Shown here: positions 1-7,987 of the stretch, piece after piece
Layout: the number at the start of each line of letters is the position of its first letter
How positions within the stretch are numbered: the stretch's first letter is position 1
Assembly: GCA_018702955.1 (NCBI GenBank)
Contig: JABJEK010000097.1
Span: 71,631 to 115,627 of the forward strand
Source: Rhodospirillaceae bacterium
GTDB lineage: Bacteria > Pseudomonadota > Alphaproteobacteria > UBA6615
Direction of reading: 5' to 3'
Length of the DNA stretch: 43,997 nt
Program-made: the position numbers and the translations under genes
Notes under the pieces: model-generated
What the model was told of the DNA's origin: nothing
The model's database searches: none
Seen by the model: the letters and a program-made list of their open reading frames with translations, nothing else

Positions 1-673
1 CGATCTGCGCGACCCAATCCTCGGCCTTAAAGCCGCAGGCCAGGTCGATATTCTCCAGGGGATATCCGTCGGGATAGGCGTCCTCGGTCTTGTACATGGT
101 CTTGAAGGCATCCCGCTCGGCCGGTCCCGGGGGCGAGACCTGCTGATAGGGCAAACGCTTTGACTGCCCGGTCAGCGCCCTCGCAATCCGGTCCTCCGCG
201 AGCGTTTCCTGTAATTCGTCCCACTCGGCCTCGGTCCGTTTCGAGCGCTGCCAGCGTTCGCCGTTGCCGGGCGCGCCGACGGTCGCGATCACCGCGATCC
301 CCGGGTCGACGGCCGCCGCCTTGATCGAGGCGCCACCGCCATGGCTCAGACCCATCAGGCCAATCCGGGCGGCGTCAACTTCTGCGCGCTGGGCCAGCCA
401 GATACGGGCCGCCAGGATGTCGCGCACCTGTTCTTCCGGGTCGATCCGGTTCGCGATACCGTCGCTGTCGCCGAACCCGCGATGATAGAAATCGAGCGTG
501 TGGAACCCGGCCGCCGTCAGGTCACGCACGAAGGGCGGCATGTAGGTCTCCTTGCGCCCCGTATAGCCGTGCACGCAGATGATTGCCGGGCTGGTTGTGT
601 CGGTCTCGGAGCGGGTAAACGTGCCCGCGAGGCGCACGCCGTCTGCATAGAATTCCGCCGCTTCACTTTGCAT
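1..673 (-). CDS. alpha/beta hydrolase (dienelactone hydrolase-like), partial
   Basis: The frame opens at ATG 673 and runs off the left edge without a stop, so about 224 residues of the N-terminal part are seen. His-Gly at residues 35-36 followed by YTG is a typical oxyanion-hole strand, and GLSHGG at 108-113 is a nucleophile elbow with Ser110 as likely catalytic serine. The Asp and His of the triad would lie near or beyond the edge. The fold matches short soluble esterases/peptidases of the dienelactone hydrolase or UPF0227/FrsA-like type; the substrate cannot be inferred. It is divergent from the cupin gene at 789, with about 115 bp between them holding both promoters. Hydrolase confident, subfamily uncertain. 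Confidence 0.85.
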   Translation of the reverse strand, partial: MQSEAAEFYADGVRLAGTFTRSETDTTSPAIICVHGYTGRKETYMPPFVRDLTAAGFHTLDFYHRGFGDSDGIANRIDPEEQVRDILAARIWLAQRAEVDAARIGLMGLSHGGGASIKAAAVDPGIAVIATVGAPGNGERWQRSKRTEAEWDELQETLAEDRIARALTGQSKRLPYQQVSPPGPAERDAFKTMYKTEDAYPDGYPLENIDLACGFKAEDWVAQI

Positions 674-788
674 TGTCGCACCCCATATGGATCTGCCGGT
701 TGATCGTTTCGGCCGGTCGTGCGTCAATCGACACAAATCGCGGCGAGCCCATCTCATTTCAAGCCGCATTCTATTAGGAACGAGAGCC

Positions 789-1352
789 ATGCGCACCAAG
801 ACCCTGACCCCCAAAGAGATGGAGCGCTACATCGCGCGCTTCGACGACGTACCGGCCAACAAGGACCGTACGGCAAGCACAATCCCGACCGAGGCCCGCG
901 AGATGATGACCGCACGCGCGACCCGCACCGTGATCGCCAGCACCAGCGTGGACACGCCGTGGGGCAACGGGGTGATCCCGGGCCCGGAGAATTTTGCGGT
1001 GGTGATCGCCGAATGCGATCCGGGCAACGGTCCCGGCCTGCACTCCCACGCCCACACGACGGAGACCTTCACCTGCCTCCAGGGCCGTTTCCGGATCGAA
1101 TGGGGCGACGCGGGCGAGCACGCGACCGAGATCGGCCTGTTCGACACGATCTCCATCCCGCCGGGCATCATGCGCCGGTTCGACAACATCAGCGAAGAGA
1201 CGGGGTATCTCCACGTCACCCTGCAGGGCCCGCTGCGCGACGTCGAATACGCACCCAGCGTTGGCGCGGAACTGCGCGAGAAATTCGGCGACGAGGTCAT
1301 GACCGAGATCGAGAAGCTCGGCTACAACTTCGAGGCGGGCATCGACGCCTAG
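789..1352 (+). CDS. cupin domain protein
   Basis: A 187-residue single-domain cupin. The start at 789 follows an AGGAACGAGAG purine-rich site; an upstream in-frame ATG at 687 would add 34 residues unlike the family. Cupin motif 1 is clear: H85-S-H87 with E92, then G99. Motif 2 (IPPG near residue 120, N about 10 further) lacks the usual third metal-binding histidine, so metal binding may be altered. Such small cupins serve as dioxygenases, isomerases or non-catalytic sensors; no specific role can be given. It is a single gene, convergent with the binding-protein gene at 1486, and separated from it by a palindromic repeat. Confidence 0.85.
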   Translation: MRTKTLTPKEMERYIARFDDVPANKDRTASTIPTEAREMMTARATRTVIASTSVDTPWGNGVIPGPENFAVVIAECDPGNGPGLHSHAHTTETFTCLQGRFRIEWGDAGEHATEIGLFDTISIPPGIMRRFDNISEETGYLHVTLQGPLRDVEYAPSVGAELREKFGDEVMTEIEKLGYNFEAGIDA

Positions 1353-1365
1353 GCAATCCAATTTT

Positions 1366-1438
1366 GTCATGCGCGGGCTTGACCCGCGTATCTCGTCTCG
1401 ATCAGGCATGAGATGCCCGGATCAAGTCCGGGTATGAC
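1366..1438. repeat. REP-like compound palindrome
   Basis: Two arms of about 29 nt (from GTCATGCGCGGG to GTATCTC, and from GAGATGCCCGG to CCGGGTATGAC) form an imperfect inverted repeat around a short spacer. Each arm is also palindromic by itself (GCGGG-N5-CCCGC and CCCGG-N7-CCGGG), so a cruciform-like double hairpin is possible. It sits exactly between two convergent genes. Repeats of this shape are dispersed in many alphaproteobacterial genomes. It could serve as a bidirectional terminator, although no T-tract follows. Confidence 0.7.
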
Positions 1439-1485
1439 GCTGTCGGTCGCAGGGGCGGGCTTCAAACCCGCCCGATGACCCGCGG

Positions 1486-2382
1486 CTAACCCGCCAGCGA
1501 AACCGTCGCCTCTTCGTAACTCGCGTCGCCCATCCCTTCCCCGTCGGGGAAGATGTCGTGTTCAGCGATCCAGGCGCGGGAATTCTCGAAGATGTCCAGC
1601 GAGTAGGATTCGAAGACGATCCGCTCCCCCGGGCCCATGCGGCGCACGTCGATCATGTCGTGGTACCGCGCCGGCAATTCCTTGAGATAATAGTGGGTGT
1701 AGAGCTCCGGCCGCAGATCGATGTCGCGCTGGGCGCGGCGCAGCGCACTGTAATATTTGCGCACGTCTTCCATGTCTGGCGCGCCGCTGATCATGCCCGA
1801 CATCATGAACGTCGAGTCACAGATTTTCCGAAACCCGAGCTGCTCGACCACGTAATACGGCGCACTGAACAGGGACGCGGCGGGAACCTTGCCGTCGACC
1901 AGCAGTTCCAATCGCTTGAACAGGAGCCCGTCGTTGAAGGACAGGTTGATGTCCTCGGATGCCAACCACTGCTCAAGCGCCTGGATGGTCGAATAGTGGC
2001 TGCCGGACTGGTAGCCGACCGAGACCGGCACGCCGGCCAAATCCTCGGGCTTGTGAATATCGGAATCCACCGGCACGAAGACGCCGCAGGGCGAGACAGA
2101 ATAGGCGTCGCGATAGAGCTTGCCGTGGCCCGACGCCGCGGCGGTGTTCACCGTCCAGTGGCAGGCCGAGCTGATGTCGCAGGAGCGGCCCTGCTCGAAG
2201 GTCTGATAGGCACCCACCTTGTCGCCCAGGTCATGCTGCTTGCCGTCGTCCGACGTCAGCTGGTCCTGGAACACATATTCGAGGCCCTCGTCGTCGAAGT
2301 AGCCCTTCTCCTCGGCCACCCATTCCTGCAGCCGCATATGCGGTGCGATGACGAATTTTTCTTTGGTCGTGTCAGCGTTCAT
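1486..2382 (-). CDS. substrate-binding-like protein without signal peptide (NMT1/THI5 or SBP_bac_3-like)
   Basis: 298 residues with the layout of a periplasmic type-II binding protein: an early lobe with EWVAEEKGYFDDEGL (residues about 19-33), a hinge region with KPEDLAGVPVSVGYQSGSHY near 110, and a second lobe. These are hallmarks of NMT1/SsuA-type ligand-binding proteins. The N-terminus is polar, starts MNADTTKEKFV, and shows no signal peptide or lipobox, so as written the protein is cytoplasmic. A good GGGAG ribosome site precedes ATG 2382, making a missed upstream start unlikely. No ABC permease or ATPase is nearby. It lies 31 bp downstream of the GntR gene on the same strand and is probably co-transcribed with it. 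It could be a cytosolic ligand sensor or an enzyme of the THI5-like fold; ligand unknown. Confidence 0.75.
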   Translation of the reverse strand: MNADTTKEKFVIAPHMRLQEWVAEEKGYFDDEGLEYVFQDQLTSDDGKQHDLGDKVGAYQTFEQGRSCDISSACHWTVNTAAASGHGKLYRDAYSVSPCGVFVPVDSDIHKPEDLAGVPVSVGYQSGSHYSTIQALEQWLASEDINLSFNDGLLFKRLELLVDGKVPAASLFSAPYYVVEQLGFRKICDSTFMMSGMISGAPDMEDVRKYYSALRRAQRDIDLRPELYTHYYLKELPARYHDMIDVRRMGPGERIVFESYSLDIFENSRAWIAEHDIFPDGEGMGDASYEEATVSLAG

Positions 2383-2413
2383 GTCGTTCTCCCAGATTGA
2401 TCGACGCCTGTGC

Positions 2414-3193
2414 TCAGCAGCAGACGGGTTGATTGTTGTCCCGGTCTTCAGATATCCGGCGCGCCTTGATCTGACGCAGATGGCGGCTCATGAGGTCGCG
2501 CGCCCCGTCGCCGTCTCGTGCCTTGACGAGCACGTAGAGTTCGCGATGCAGGGCGAGGATATGTTCGGCCACGTCGCGGGTGAGCGTGGAGTTGCGTTGC
2601 GGCCAGGCGACATGCTGCAACGAGATCAGCTGCACGCGCAGCACGTCGTTGTGGGCCGCGTCCGCGAGGGCGAGATGGAAGGCGAGGCTCAGGCGAGTGA
2701 AGCGCCCGAAATCATCCAGCGCGGCCTCGGACTGCGCCAGCAATCCCTCGATCGCCTCGAAATCTTCTGCCGTCGCGTGCACGGCGGCGAGCTCGGCGAT
2801 CATGGTCTCGATGGCGCGCTGGGCGTCGAGAATGTCCGCAACCCCCACACCGATCAGATTGAGCTGCACAGCGAGCGCATCGGCGAACAGCTGGGGGTTG
2901 CCCCGGGCGATCCGCGCGCCGCCGCCCTTGCCCACCTTGATCTCGACGACGCCGGCCGCCTCCAGGCGCTTGAGCGCGTCGCGGGCGACGATCCGGCTGA
3001 CGTCGAACCGCGCCGCCAGGTCCTTTTCGGTGCCGAGCCGGTCACCGGCGCGCAGGCGTCCGGCGAACAACGCGTCGCGCACCCGCGCTACGATCTGTTC
3101 GGACAACGTACCCACAGCACCCGTCGCGCCCGGATGTTCGTCCGCCGCGTCCAGTTCCAAGACATCCAATTGCAATGCGTCGCTGGGAGTCAT
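2414..3193 (-). CDS. GntR/FadR-family transcriptional regulator (FCD domain)
   Basis: 259 residues. An N-terminal winged helix (about 30-95) has the family pattern LSEQIVARVRDAL, GDRLGTEKDLAARF, VSRIVARDALKRLEAAG. A C-terminal all-helical FCD domain (about 105-240) carries the metal/ligand-binding candidates Asp in ILDAQRAIE, His in LAFHLALADAAHN and a late His in MSRHLRQI. Members repress catabolic operons and are released by small organic acids or acyl ligands. It precedes the signal-less binding-protein gene by 31 bp, and its own promoter carries an inverted repeat across the -10 box, suggesting autorepression. The ligand is unknown. Confidence 0.92.
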   Translation of the reverse strand: MTPSDALQLDVLELDAADEHPGATGAVGTLSEQIVARVRDALFAGRLRAGDRLGTEKDLAARFDVSRIVARDALKRLEAAGVVEIKVGKGGGARIARGNPQLFADALAVQLNLIGVGVADILDAQRAIETMIAELAAVHATAEDFEAIEGLLAQSEAALDDFGRFTRLSLAFHLALADAAHNDVLRVQLISLQHVAWPQRNSTLTRDVAEHILALHRELYVLVKARDGDGARDLMSRHLRQIKARRISEDRDNNQPVCC

Positions 3194-3248
3194 TCGCCGT
3201 TCCGTTGCGCCTGAAATTCGAGGCCAACCTATAGGACCAAAAATAAAT

Positions 3249-3283
3249 ATAGTAAAGATACTATCTTATAATTCCGGTCACAA
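3249..3283 (-). promoter_or_regulatory. promoter with operator-like palindrome upstream of the GntR gene
   Basis: On the minus strand, TTGTGA (3278-3283) and TATCTT (3255-3260) are separated by 17 bp, a good sigma-70-type spacing in an otherwise AT-rich patch. The inverted repeat ATAGTA-N4-TACTAT at 3249-3264 covers the -10 element, the position expected for a repressor site. The transcript would begin about 55 nt before the regulator's start codon. Binding by the GntR protein itself is inferred. Confidence 0.5.
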
Positions 3284-3331
3284 ACACTTGGGCCGCACAG
3301 GCACCCGCCCCATCCGTCCGCGAGACCGGGC

Positions 3332-3949
3332 CTAGTAAAGGTTTTCCGCGTAGTCCTTGGCGAGCCGGGCATCAACCTCGTCGCCGTCGACCCCGTACCA
3401 GTCCGCATTGATCTTGCCCAGGGTCGGGAAATCCTTGCGGTCGACATGGTTGTCCGCGTTCCACAGCTCGGAGCGGATCACCGCCTTACCGCAGTGGAAG
3501 TAGACGTAACGGACATCGATCACCAGCGCCGCGCGCGGGGTCTTTCCCTTGGCGACCATTTTCTCCAGCAATTCGGGATCCGTCGAAAGCCGCGCCCGGC
3601 CATTCATGCGCAGCACCTCGTTGAGGCCCGGCACCATGAACATCACCGCGACCTCGGGGTTCTCCATGATGTTGTGGAACGTGTCCGTGCGCCGGTTCCC
3701 GGGCCGGTCGGGGATGGCGATCGTCGTGTCATCAATGACGTGGACGAAGCCCGCCGCATCACCGCGCGGGCTGCAATCCGCAGGGCCGTCGCCTGTCGCC
3801 GAAGTCGACAGCACGCAAAACGGCGACAGCGCGATGAAGTTCTTGCAGTGATCGCTCAGCGCGGGCTTTTCCTTTTCCGACAGATGGCCGAGCGGCTCAC
3901 CATAATGTTCAACCAATTCCTCGACCGACTTGATATCGCCGTCCGGCAT
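3332..3949 (-). CDS. pyridoxamine 5'-phosphate oxidase-family FMN-binding protein
   Basis: 205 residues from ATG 3949, chosen because GGAGG lies nine bases upstream; longer in-frame starts at 3973 and 4036 lack this. The split-barrel PPOX fold is recognisable: CVLSTSATGDGPADCSPRGD with the FMN-contacting SPRGD, IPDRPGNRRTDTFHNIMENP, and a closing VDVRYVYFHCGKAVIRSELW. These features match the MSMEG_1061/DR2398-like subfamily, which binds FMN or F420 and often acts on unknown reductive substrates. It is divergent from the hydrolase gene at 4026, with a 76-bp shared upstream region. Confidence 0.88.
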   Translation of the reverse strand: MPDGDIKSVEELVEHYGEPLGHLSEKEKPALSDHCKNFIALSPFCVLSTSATGDGPADCSPRGDAAGFVHVIDDTTIAIPDRPGNRRTDTFHNIMENPEVAVMFMVPGLNEVLRMNGRARLSTDPELLEKMVAKGKTPRAALVIDVRYVYFHCGKAVIRSELWNADNHVDRKDFPTLGKINADWYGVDGDEVDARLAKDYAENLY

Positions 3950-4025
3950 GATGCTATCCTCCGTTGCTGGCATCAGCCTGTCGCGCGCTGGCCAATTCGT
4001 CAACTCATCCAAGCAAGCTGATCTC

Positions 4026-4868
4026 ATGACCGACAAGATTTTTCGCGACTACACGCAAGAAGAACTCGACCTCCAATACACGAACCTGGTGACCGATCAC
4101 GACCGGGAGACCCAGCAGGAATTGCAGGCGCGCTCGGGCGTATTCGCCGAGGCGCGCGCGGACGAACACGGCCTCGCCTATGGCGACGATCCCGCCGATC
4201 GGTTCGACCTGTACCGGGCCACAGGCACATCGAACCCGGCCATCGTTTTCGCCCATGGCGGCCAATGGCAGCGCGGCAACCCGGCCGCCACATCCGCCTG
4301 GGCCGAGGCGGCGCTGAAACACGGGGTTTCGTTTGTCGCCGGCACGTTTCCCATGATCCCGCAGGTGCGCCTGCCGGAGATGGTGGACCATGTCGTCGCA
4401 CTGGTCCGGCATGTGCGCTCGAACGCGGCGGACTATGGCGTCGATCCGAAGCGGATATGCATCGCGGGCCACTCGTCGGGCGCGCATCTCGCCGCGGCGG
4501 CTCTGGTGCGCCTGGCCAATGAAGGCGACCTGGACGGCATCGTCTGCGGCCTGACCGTCAGCGGCAACTACGACCTGCGGCCGCTGATGCTGAGCTACCG
4601 GCGCGACTATCTGAAATTGAGTGACGACGAAACAATGGCGCTGTCGCCGCTGCTCGTGCTCGACAAGAAGCTGCCACCGACCATGGTCGTTCACGGCGGC
4701 GATGAGAGCGACGAGTTCAAGCGCCAGGCCGCGAACTTCCATGCGGCACTCACCAAACAGACCGAGACCGGCCTGCATGTGGTGCCCGGCGCCAACCACT
4801 TCGCGGTGTTTGCCGGGCTCGAAGACCCGGACTCACCGGTTTGGGCTTTCCTCAACAGATATCTTTGA
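4026..4868 (+). CDS. alpha/beta hydrolase, arylformamidase (kynurenine formamidase)-like
   Basis: 280 residues from ATG 4026. HGGQW at 77-81 is the oxyanion motif that defines the animal/yeast-type kynurenine formamidase group within the HSL-like hydrolases. AGHSSGAH gives nucleophile Ser150, GGDESDEF supplies the likely Asp, and GANHF near residue 262 the His. No other tryptophan-catabolism gene is nearby, so N-formylkynurenine is only one candidate; other formamides or esters are possible. The in-frame extension to 3930 overlaps the divergent PPOX gene and is not supported. It stands alone, convergent with the CoA-transferase gene. Confidence 0.85.
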   Translation: MTDKIFRDYTQEELDLQYTNLVTDHDRETQQELQARSGVFAEARADEHGLAYGDDPADRFDLYRATGTSNPAIVFAHGGQWQRGNPAATSAWAEAALKHGVSFVAGTFPMIPQVRLPEMVDHVVALVRHVRSNAADYGVDPKRICIAGHSSGAHLAAAALVRLANEGDLDGIVCGLTVSGNYDLRPLMLSYRRDYLKLSDDETMALSPLLVLDKKLPPTMVVHGGDESDEFKRQAANFHAALTKQTETGLHVVPGANHFAVFAGLEDPDSPVWAFLNRYL

Positions 4869-4896
4869 GCCGCCCCGAAGGAATCGTTCCCGCAAC

Positions 4897-6123
4897 CTAC
4901 TCGGCCGCCTCTGCCGCCGATTCATGAATCGCACCCGAGGCGATGAGCCCCTCGATCTCGTCGGCCCCGAAGCCGAATTCCGCCAGCACCTCGCGGCTGT
5001 GCTCGCCGATCAGCGGCGCACCGCGCCGGATTGATGTCGGCGTGGCGGAGTATTTGACCGGATGGGCGATCACGCTGTGCTCGCCACCGGTGGCAGCCGG
5101 AACCTTCTCGATCATGCCCCGCGCAATGGTGTGCGGATCTTCGCTCATTTCCTTGACGTCATAGACGGGCCCGGCCGGCACACCTGCCGCCTCAAGCTTC
5201 TCCAGCCATTCCGACGTCGTGCGGTGACTGAGGATTTCCGTCAGGGTCTCCACCAGCGCATCGAGGTTGGTCATCCGCAAATTGCTGGTCTCGAAACGCG
5301 GGTCCTCGGCGAGTTCGCCCGCATCGATCGCCTCGGCAAACTTCAGCCACGTGTTCTGGTTCGCCGCCCCAACCACCAATGACGTGTCCTTGGTCGGGAA
5401 CGCCTGATACGGCGCCGACAAAGGATGCGCCGAGCCCATGGGCTGAGAAATTTCGCCGCTCGCCTGGTAGATCGCCGTCTGCCAGAAGGTGTGCATGATG
5501 CCGGCCTCATAGAGGGACGAGTCTACATGCTGCCCCTCCCCGGTCTCGTAGCGATGGGCCACGGCGCCGAGAATACCGACAGCCGAGAGGATACCCGCGG
5601 TGATGTCGGTGATCGGCGCACCGACCTTGACCGGCGGCCGCCCGGGGGCCTCCCCGGTGATGCTCATGATGCCCGACATGGCCTGGGTGATCAGGTCGAA
5701 CCCGCCGCGTTCGGCATAGGGCCCCGTGCGCCCGAACCCGGACACGGAGCAATAAATCAGCCGCGGGTTGAGTTCATGCATCTCTTCCCAACCGATGCCG
5801 AAATGCTCCATCGCGCCCTTGCGATAATTCTCGATGAACACATCCGCCTGGGAGATGATCCGGCGCAATGCCGCGCGGCCCTCGTCACTCTTGGTGTTCA
5901 CCGCGAAGCCGCGCTTGTTGCGGTTCATCATCGCGAAGGCCGCGGAATCGCCTTGCGGTCCCTCGCCGAACCGGCGGGTGTCATCGCCGCCGGGCACGCG
6001 CTCGACCTTGATGACGTCGGCACCCATATCGGCCAGCATCTGGCCGCACGTCGGCGCCGCCATGATGTGGCTCATCTCGATTACCTTGAGGCCATGGAGC
6101 TGGCCCGTGTTGCTGTCGGTCAT
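4897..6123 (-). CDS. class III CoA-transferase (CaiB/BaiF family)
   Basis: 408 residues, usual length. The N-terminal GLKVIEMSHIMAAPTCGQML and ADMGADVIKVE match the family's CoA-binding start, and Asp173 in GAPITDITAG is the acyl-anhydride nucleophile position known from formyl-CoA transferase. The family moves CoA between carboxylic acids (formate/oxalate, carnitine, succinate, aryl acids); the substrate cannot be deduced. Its start lies two bases after the end of the crotonase gene, so the two are almost certainly one operon acting on the same acyl-CoA. A C-terminal Ala/Glu-rich tail follows residue 395. Confidence 0.93.
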   Translation of the reverse strand: MTDSNTGQLHGLKVIEMSHIMAAPTCGQMLADMGADVIKVERVPGGDDTRRFGEGPQGDSAAFAMMNRNKRGFAVNTKSDEGRAALRRIISQADVFIENYRKGAMEHFGIGWEEMHELNPRLIYCSVSGFGRTGPYAERGGFDLITQAMSGIMSITGEAPGRPPVKVGAPITDITAGILSAVGILGAVAHRYETGEGQHVDSSLYEAGIMHTFWQTAIYQASGEISQPMGSAHPLSAPYQAFPTKDTSLVVGAANQNTWLKFAEAIDAGELAEDPRFETSNLRMTNLDALVETLTEILSHRTTSEWLEKLEAAGVPAGPVYDVKEMSEDPHTIARGMIEKVPAATGGEHSVIAHPVKYSATPTSIRRGAPLIGEHSREVLAEFGFGADEIEGLIASGAIHESAAEAAE

Positions 6124-6125
6124 AT

Positions 6126-6926
6126 CTACTTTCCCTTGAATTCCGGCTTTTCCTTGGCCAGGAACGCCTTGTAACCCGTGTTGAAATCATCCGTGTCGAA
6201 ACAGGCGAAGCCCTCCGCGGCTTCGGCTTGGGTCAGAGGCGCCCCGCCGGCGAGCACCCGATCCACGAACTTCTTGTGCCAGCGATTGACCAGAGGCGCA
6301 CCATCCGCGATCCGCCGCGCGGTCGCATAGGCCTCATCTTCCACAGCATCATCGGCGACCACACGGTTGACCAGGCCCTTGTCCTTGGCCTCGGCCGCGT
6401 CGAACACGCGTGCCTCATACAGGATCTCCAGCGCCACCGACCGGCCCACCAGCTCCACCAGCGCCTCGACCTCCGGATAGGCCATCACCAGACCGAGCCG
6501 ATTGATTGGCACGCCGAAGCGCGAACCCTCACCGCAAATTCGCATGTCGCACATCAGCGCAATCTCGAGCGCGCCGCCGACGCACAGCCCCTTGATCAGT
6601 GCGATGACCGGATGGGGACAATCGCGGATCGCGTGCATCGCGTTGTGCATCAGGCCGCCATAGGTCTCGGCTTGTGCGGCGTTCGCGCGCTCGGTCGGGA
6701 ACTCCGAGATATCCGCCCCCGGCCCCATAGCCCTGTCACCGGCGCCGCGCAGCACCACACAGCGGATGCTCTCGTCACCGCCCAGTTCGTGCATGACCTC
6801 GCCGACGCGCGTCCACATGGCCTTGTTCAGCGCGTTCAGCTTTTCCGGGCGGTTGAGCACCACGGTGACGATGTCGCCATCGCGTTCGACCAGCACCACA
6901 TCCGCACTTGCTGCGGTCTCGTTCAT
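6126..6926 (-). CDS. enoyl-CoA hydratase/isomerase (crotonase) family protein
   Basis: 266 residues, crotonase fold, with the oxyanion glycines in GAGDRAMGPGADI and CVGGALEIAL. Glu121 corresponds to Glu144 of mitochondrial hydratase. The second catalytic glutamate (Glu164 there, in the F-G-x-P-E motif) is replaced: here the motif reads FGVPI with Ile141. A classical hydratase reaction is therefore doubtful; a lyase, hydrolase or isomerase variant is more likely. It is the first gene of the operon with the CoA-transferase, followed after two bases. The first ATG, 6926, is taken as start. Confidence 0.9.
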   Translation of the reverse strand: MNETAASADVVLVERDGDIVTVVLNRPEKLNALNKAMWTRVGEVMHELGGDESIRCVVLRGAGDRAMGPGADISEFPTERANAAQAETYGGLMHNAMHAIRDCPHPVIALIKGLCVGGALEIALMCDMRICGEGSRFGVPINRLGLVMAYPEVEALVELVGRSVALEILYEARVFDAAEAKDKGLVNRVVADDAVEDEAYATARRIADGAPLVNRWHKKFVDRVLAGGAPLTQAEAAEGFACFDTDDFNTGYKAFLAKEKPEFKGK

Positions 6927-7051
6927 ATCCTCGTCCCCACCTGCACCGGCGCGCCGGGCATATCTGTTCTCTCAACTCTTGCCGCAGTATAGTGCCTGCC
7001 AATCAAGAACGCGCGCCGGGAATCAAAAACGGTCGCACCAGGGAGGAACAA

Positions 7052-7981
7052 ATGGACGGAATGAAACCGGGCGACCGCCTGCCTTTCTCAGCCATCACGG
7101 ATCGCAAGCCGCTGATCCTGCCGGACGGCGCAAAATTGGTCCTCTGGCCGATTTTAGCTCTTGAGGTGTGGGACATCGTCCGCGCCATGGCGCGCATGGT
7201 CATCCCGCCGCCCCAGGGCGTACCCATGATCCCCGACCATCCCAACTGGAGCTGGCACGAATACGGCATGCGGGTCGGATTCTGGCGCATCAAGTCCATG
7301 CTCGACGATTTGGGTGTCCGCCCGACCGTGACCCTGAACGCGCGCACGATCGAGGAATATCCCCGGACCGCCGAGGCGGTCATGGATGCGGGCTGGGAGT
7401 TCAATGCGCATTCCTATGAACAGATGCCGATGCACAAACTCAAGGATGAACGCGCCGTCATCGACAAGTCGCTCAAGATCATCGGTGACTTCTGCGGCAA
7501 ACGGCCGCGCGGCTGGTTCGGCCCGGGCCTGACCCAGACCTATCAGACGATCGACCATCTGGCCGACGCCGGGGTCGAGTATATCGGCGACTGGGTTCTC
7601 GACGATCAGCCGGTCCGCCTGAAGACCACCGGCGGCAAGCCGATGGTCGCACTGCCCTACAATTACGAACTCCATGACATCGTGATGATGGCGGTTCAGC
7701 ATCACCAGTCCCAGGAGTTCAAAACCCGCTCCCTCGATTACTTCGACACGGTCTACGCCGAGAGCCACGAGCACACGCGGATCATGGCCGTGGCCATGCA
7801 CCCCTACCTGTCGGGCTCTCCGCACCGGATCAAATACGTACGTGAGACCTTCGAGCATATCCTCTCCCATCCGGGCGTGGTGTGCTGGGACGGCGAGCAA
7901 ATCCTCGACTGGTTCAACAAGGCACAGCCCTTGCCCAAATCCCGGAAAAAGAAATCCGGTGCCAAGAAAAAGAAGGGCTAA
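7052..7981 (+). CDS. polysaccharide deacetylase (CE4, PuuE-like) family protein
   Basis: 309 residues from ATG 7052, preceded by GGGAGGAAC; an upstream in-frame extension to 6908 overlaps the divergent crotonase gene. The NodB-like fold is recognised by ALEVWD, NWSWHEYGMRVGFWRI, a central EFNAHSYEQMP and WFGPGLTQT, and a late MAVAMHPYLSG. The second metal His expected after AHS is Gln here, as in allantoinase/peptidoglycan-deacetylase relatives of PuuE. These act on small cyclic or linear amides as well as sugars. The tail is lysine-rich (KSRKKKSGAKKKKG). The amidase gene starts six bases on, so the pair probably degrades an amide compound together. Confidence 0.85.
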   Translation: MDGMKPGDRLPFSAITDRKPLILPDGAKLVLWPILALEVWDIVRAMARMVIPPPQGVPMIPDHPNWSWHEYGMRVGFWRIKSMLDDLGVRPTVTLNARTIEEYPRTAEAVMDAGWEFNAHSYEQMPMHKLKDERAVIDKSLKIIGDFCGKRPRGWFGPGLTQTYQTIDHLADAGVEYIGDWVLDDQPVRLKTTGGKPMVALPYNYELHDIVMMAVQHHQSQEFKTRSLDYFDTVYAESHEHTRIMAVAMHPYLSGSPHRIKYVRETFEHILSHPGVVCWDGEQILDWFNKAQPLPKSRKKKSGAKKKKG

Positions 7982-7987
7982 CCGAGC

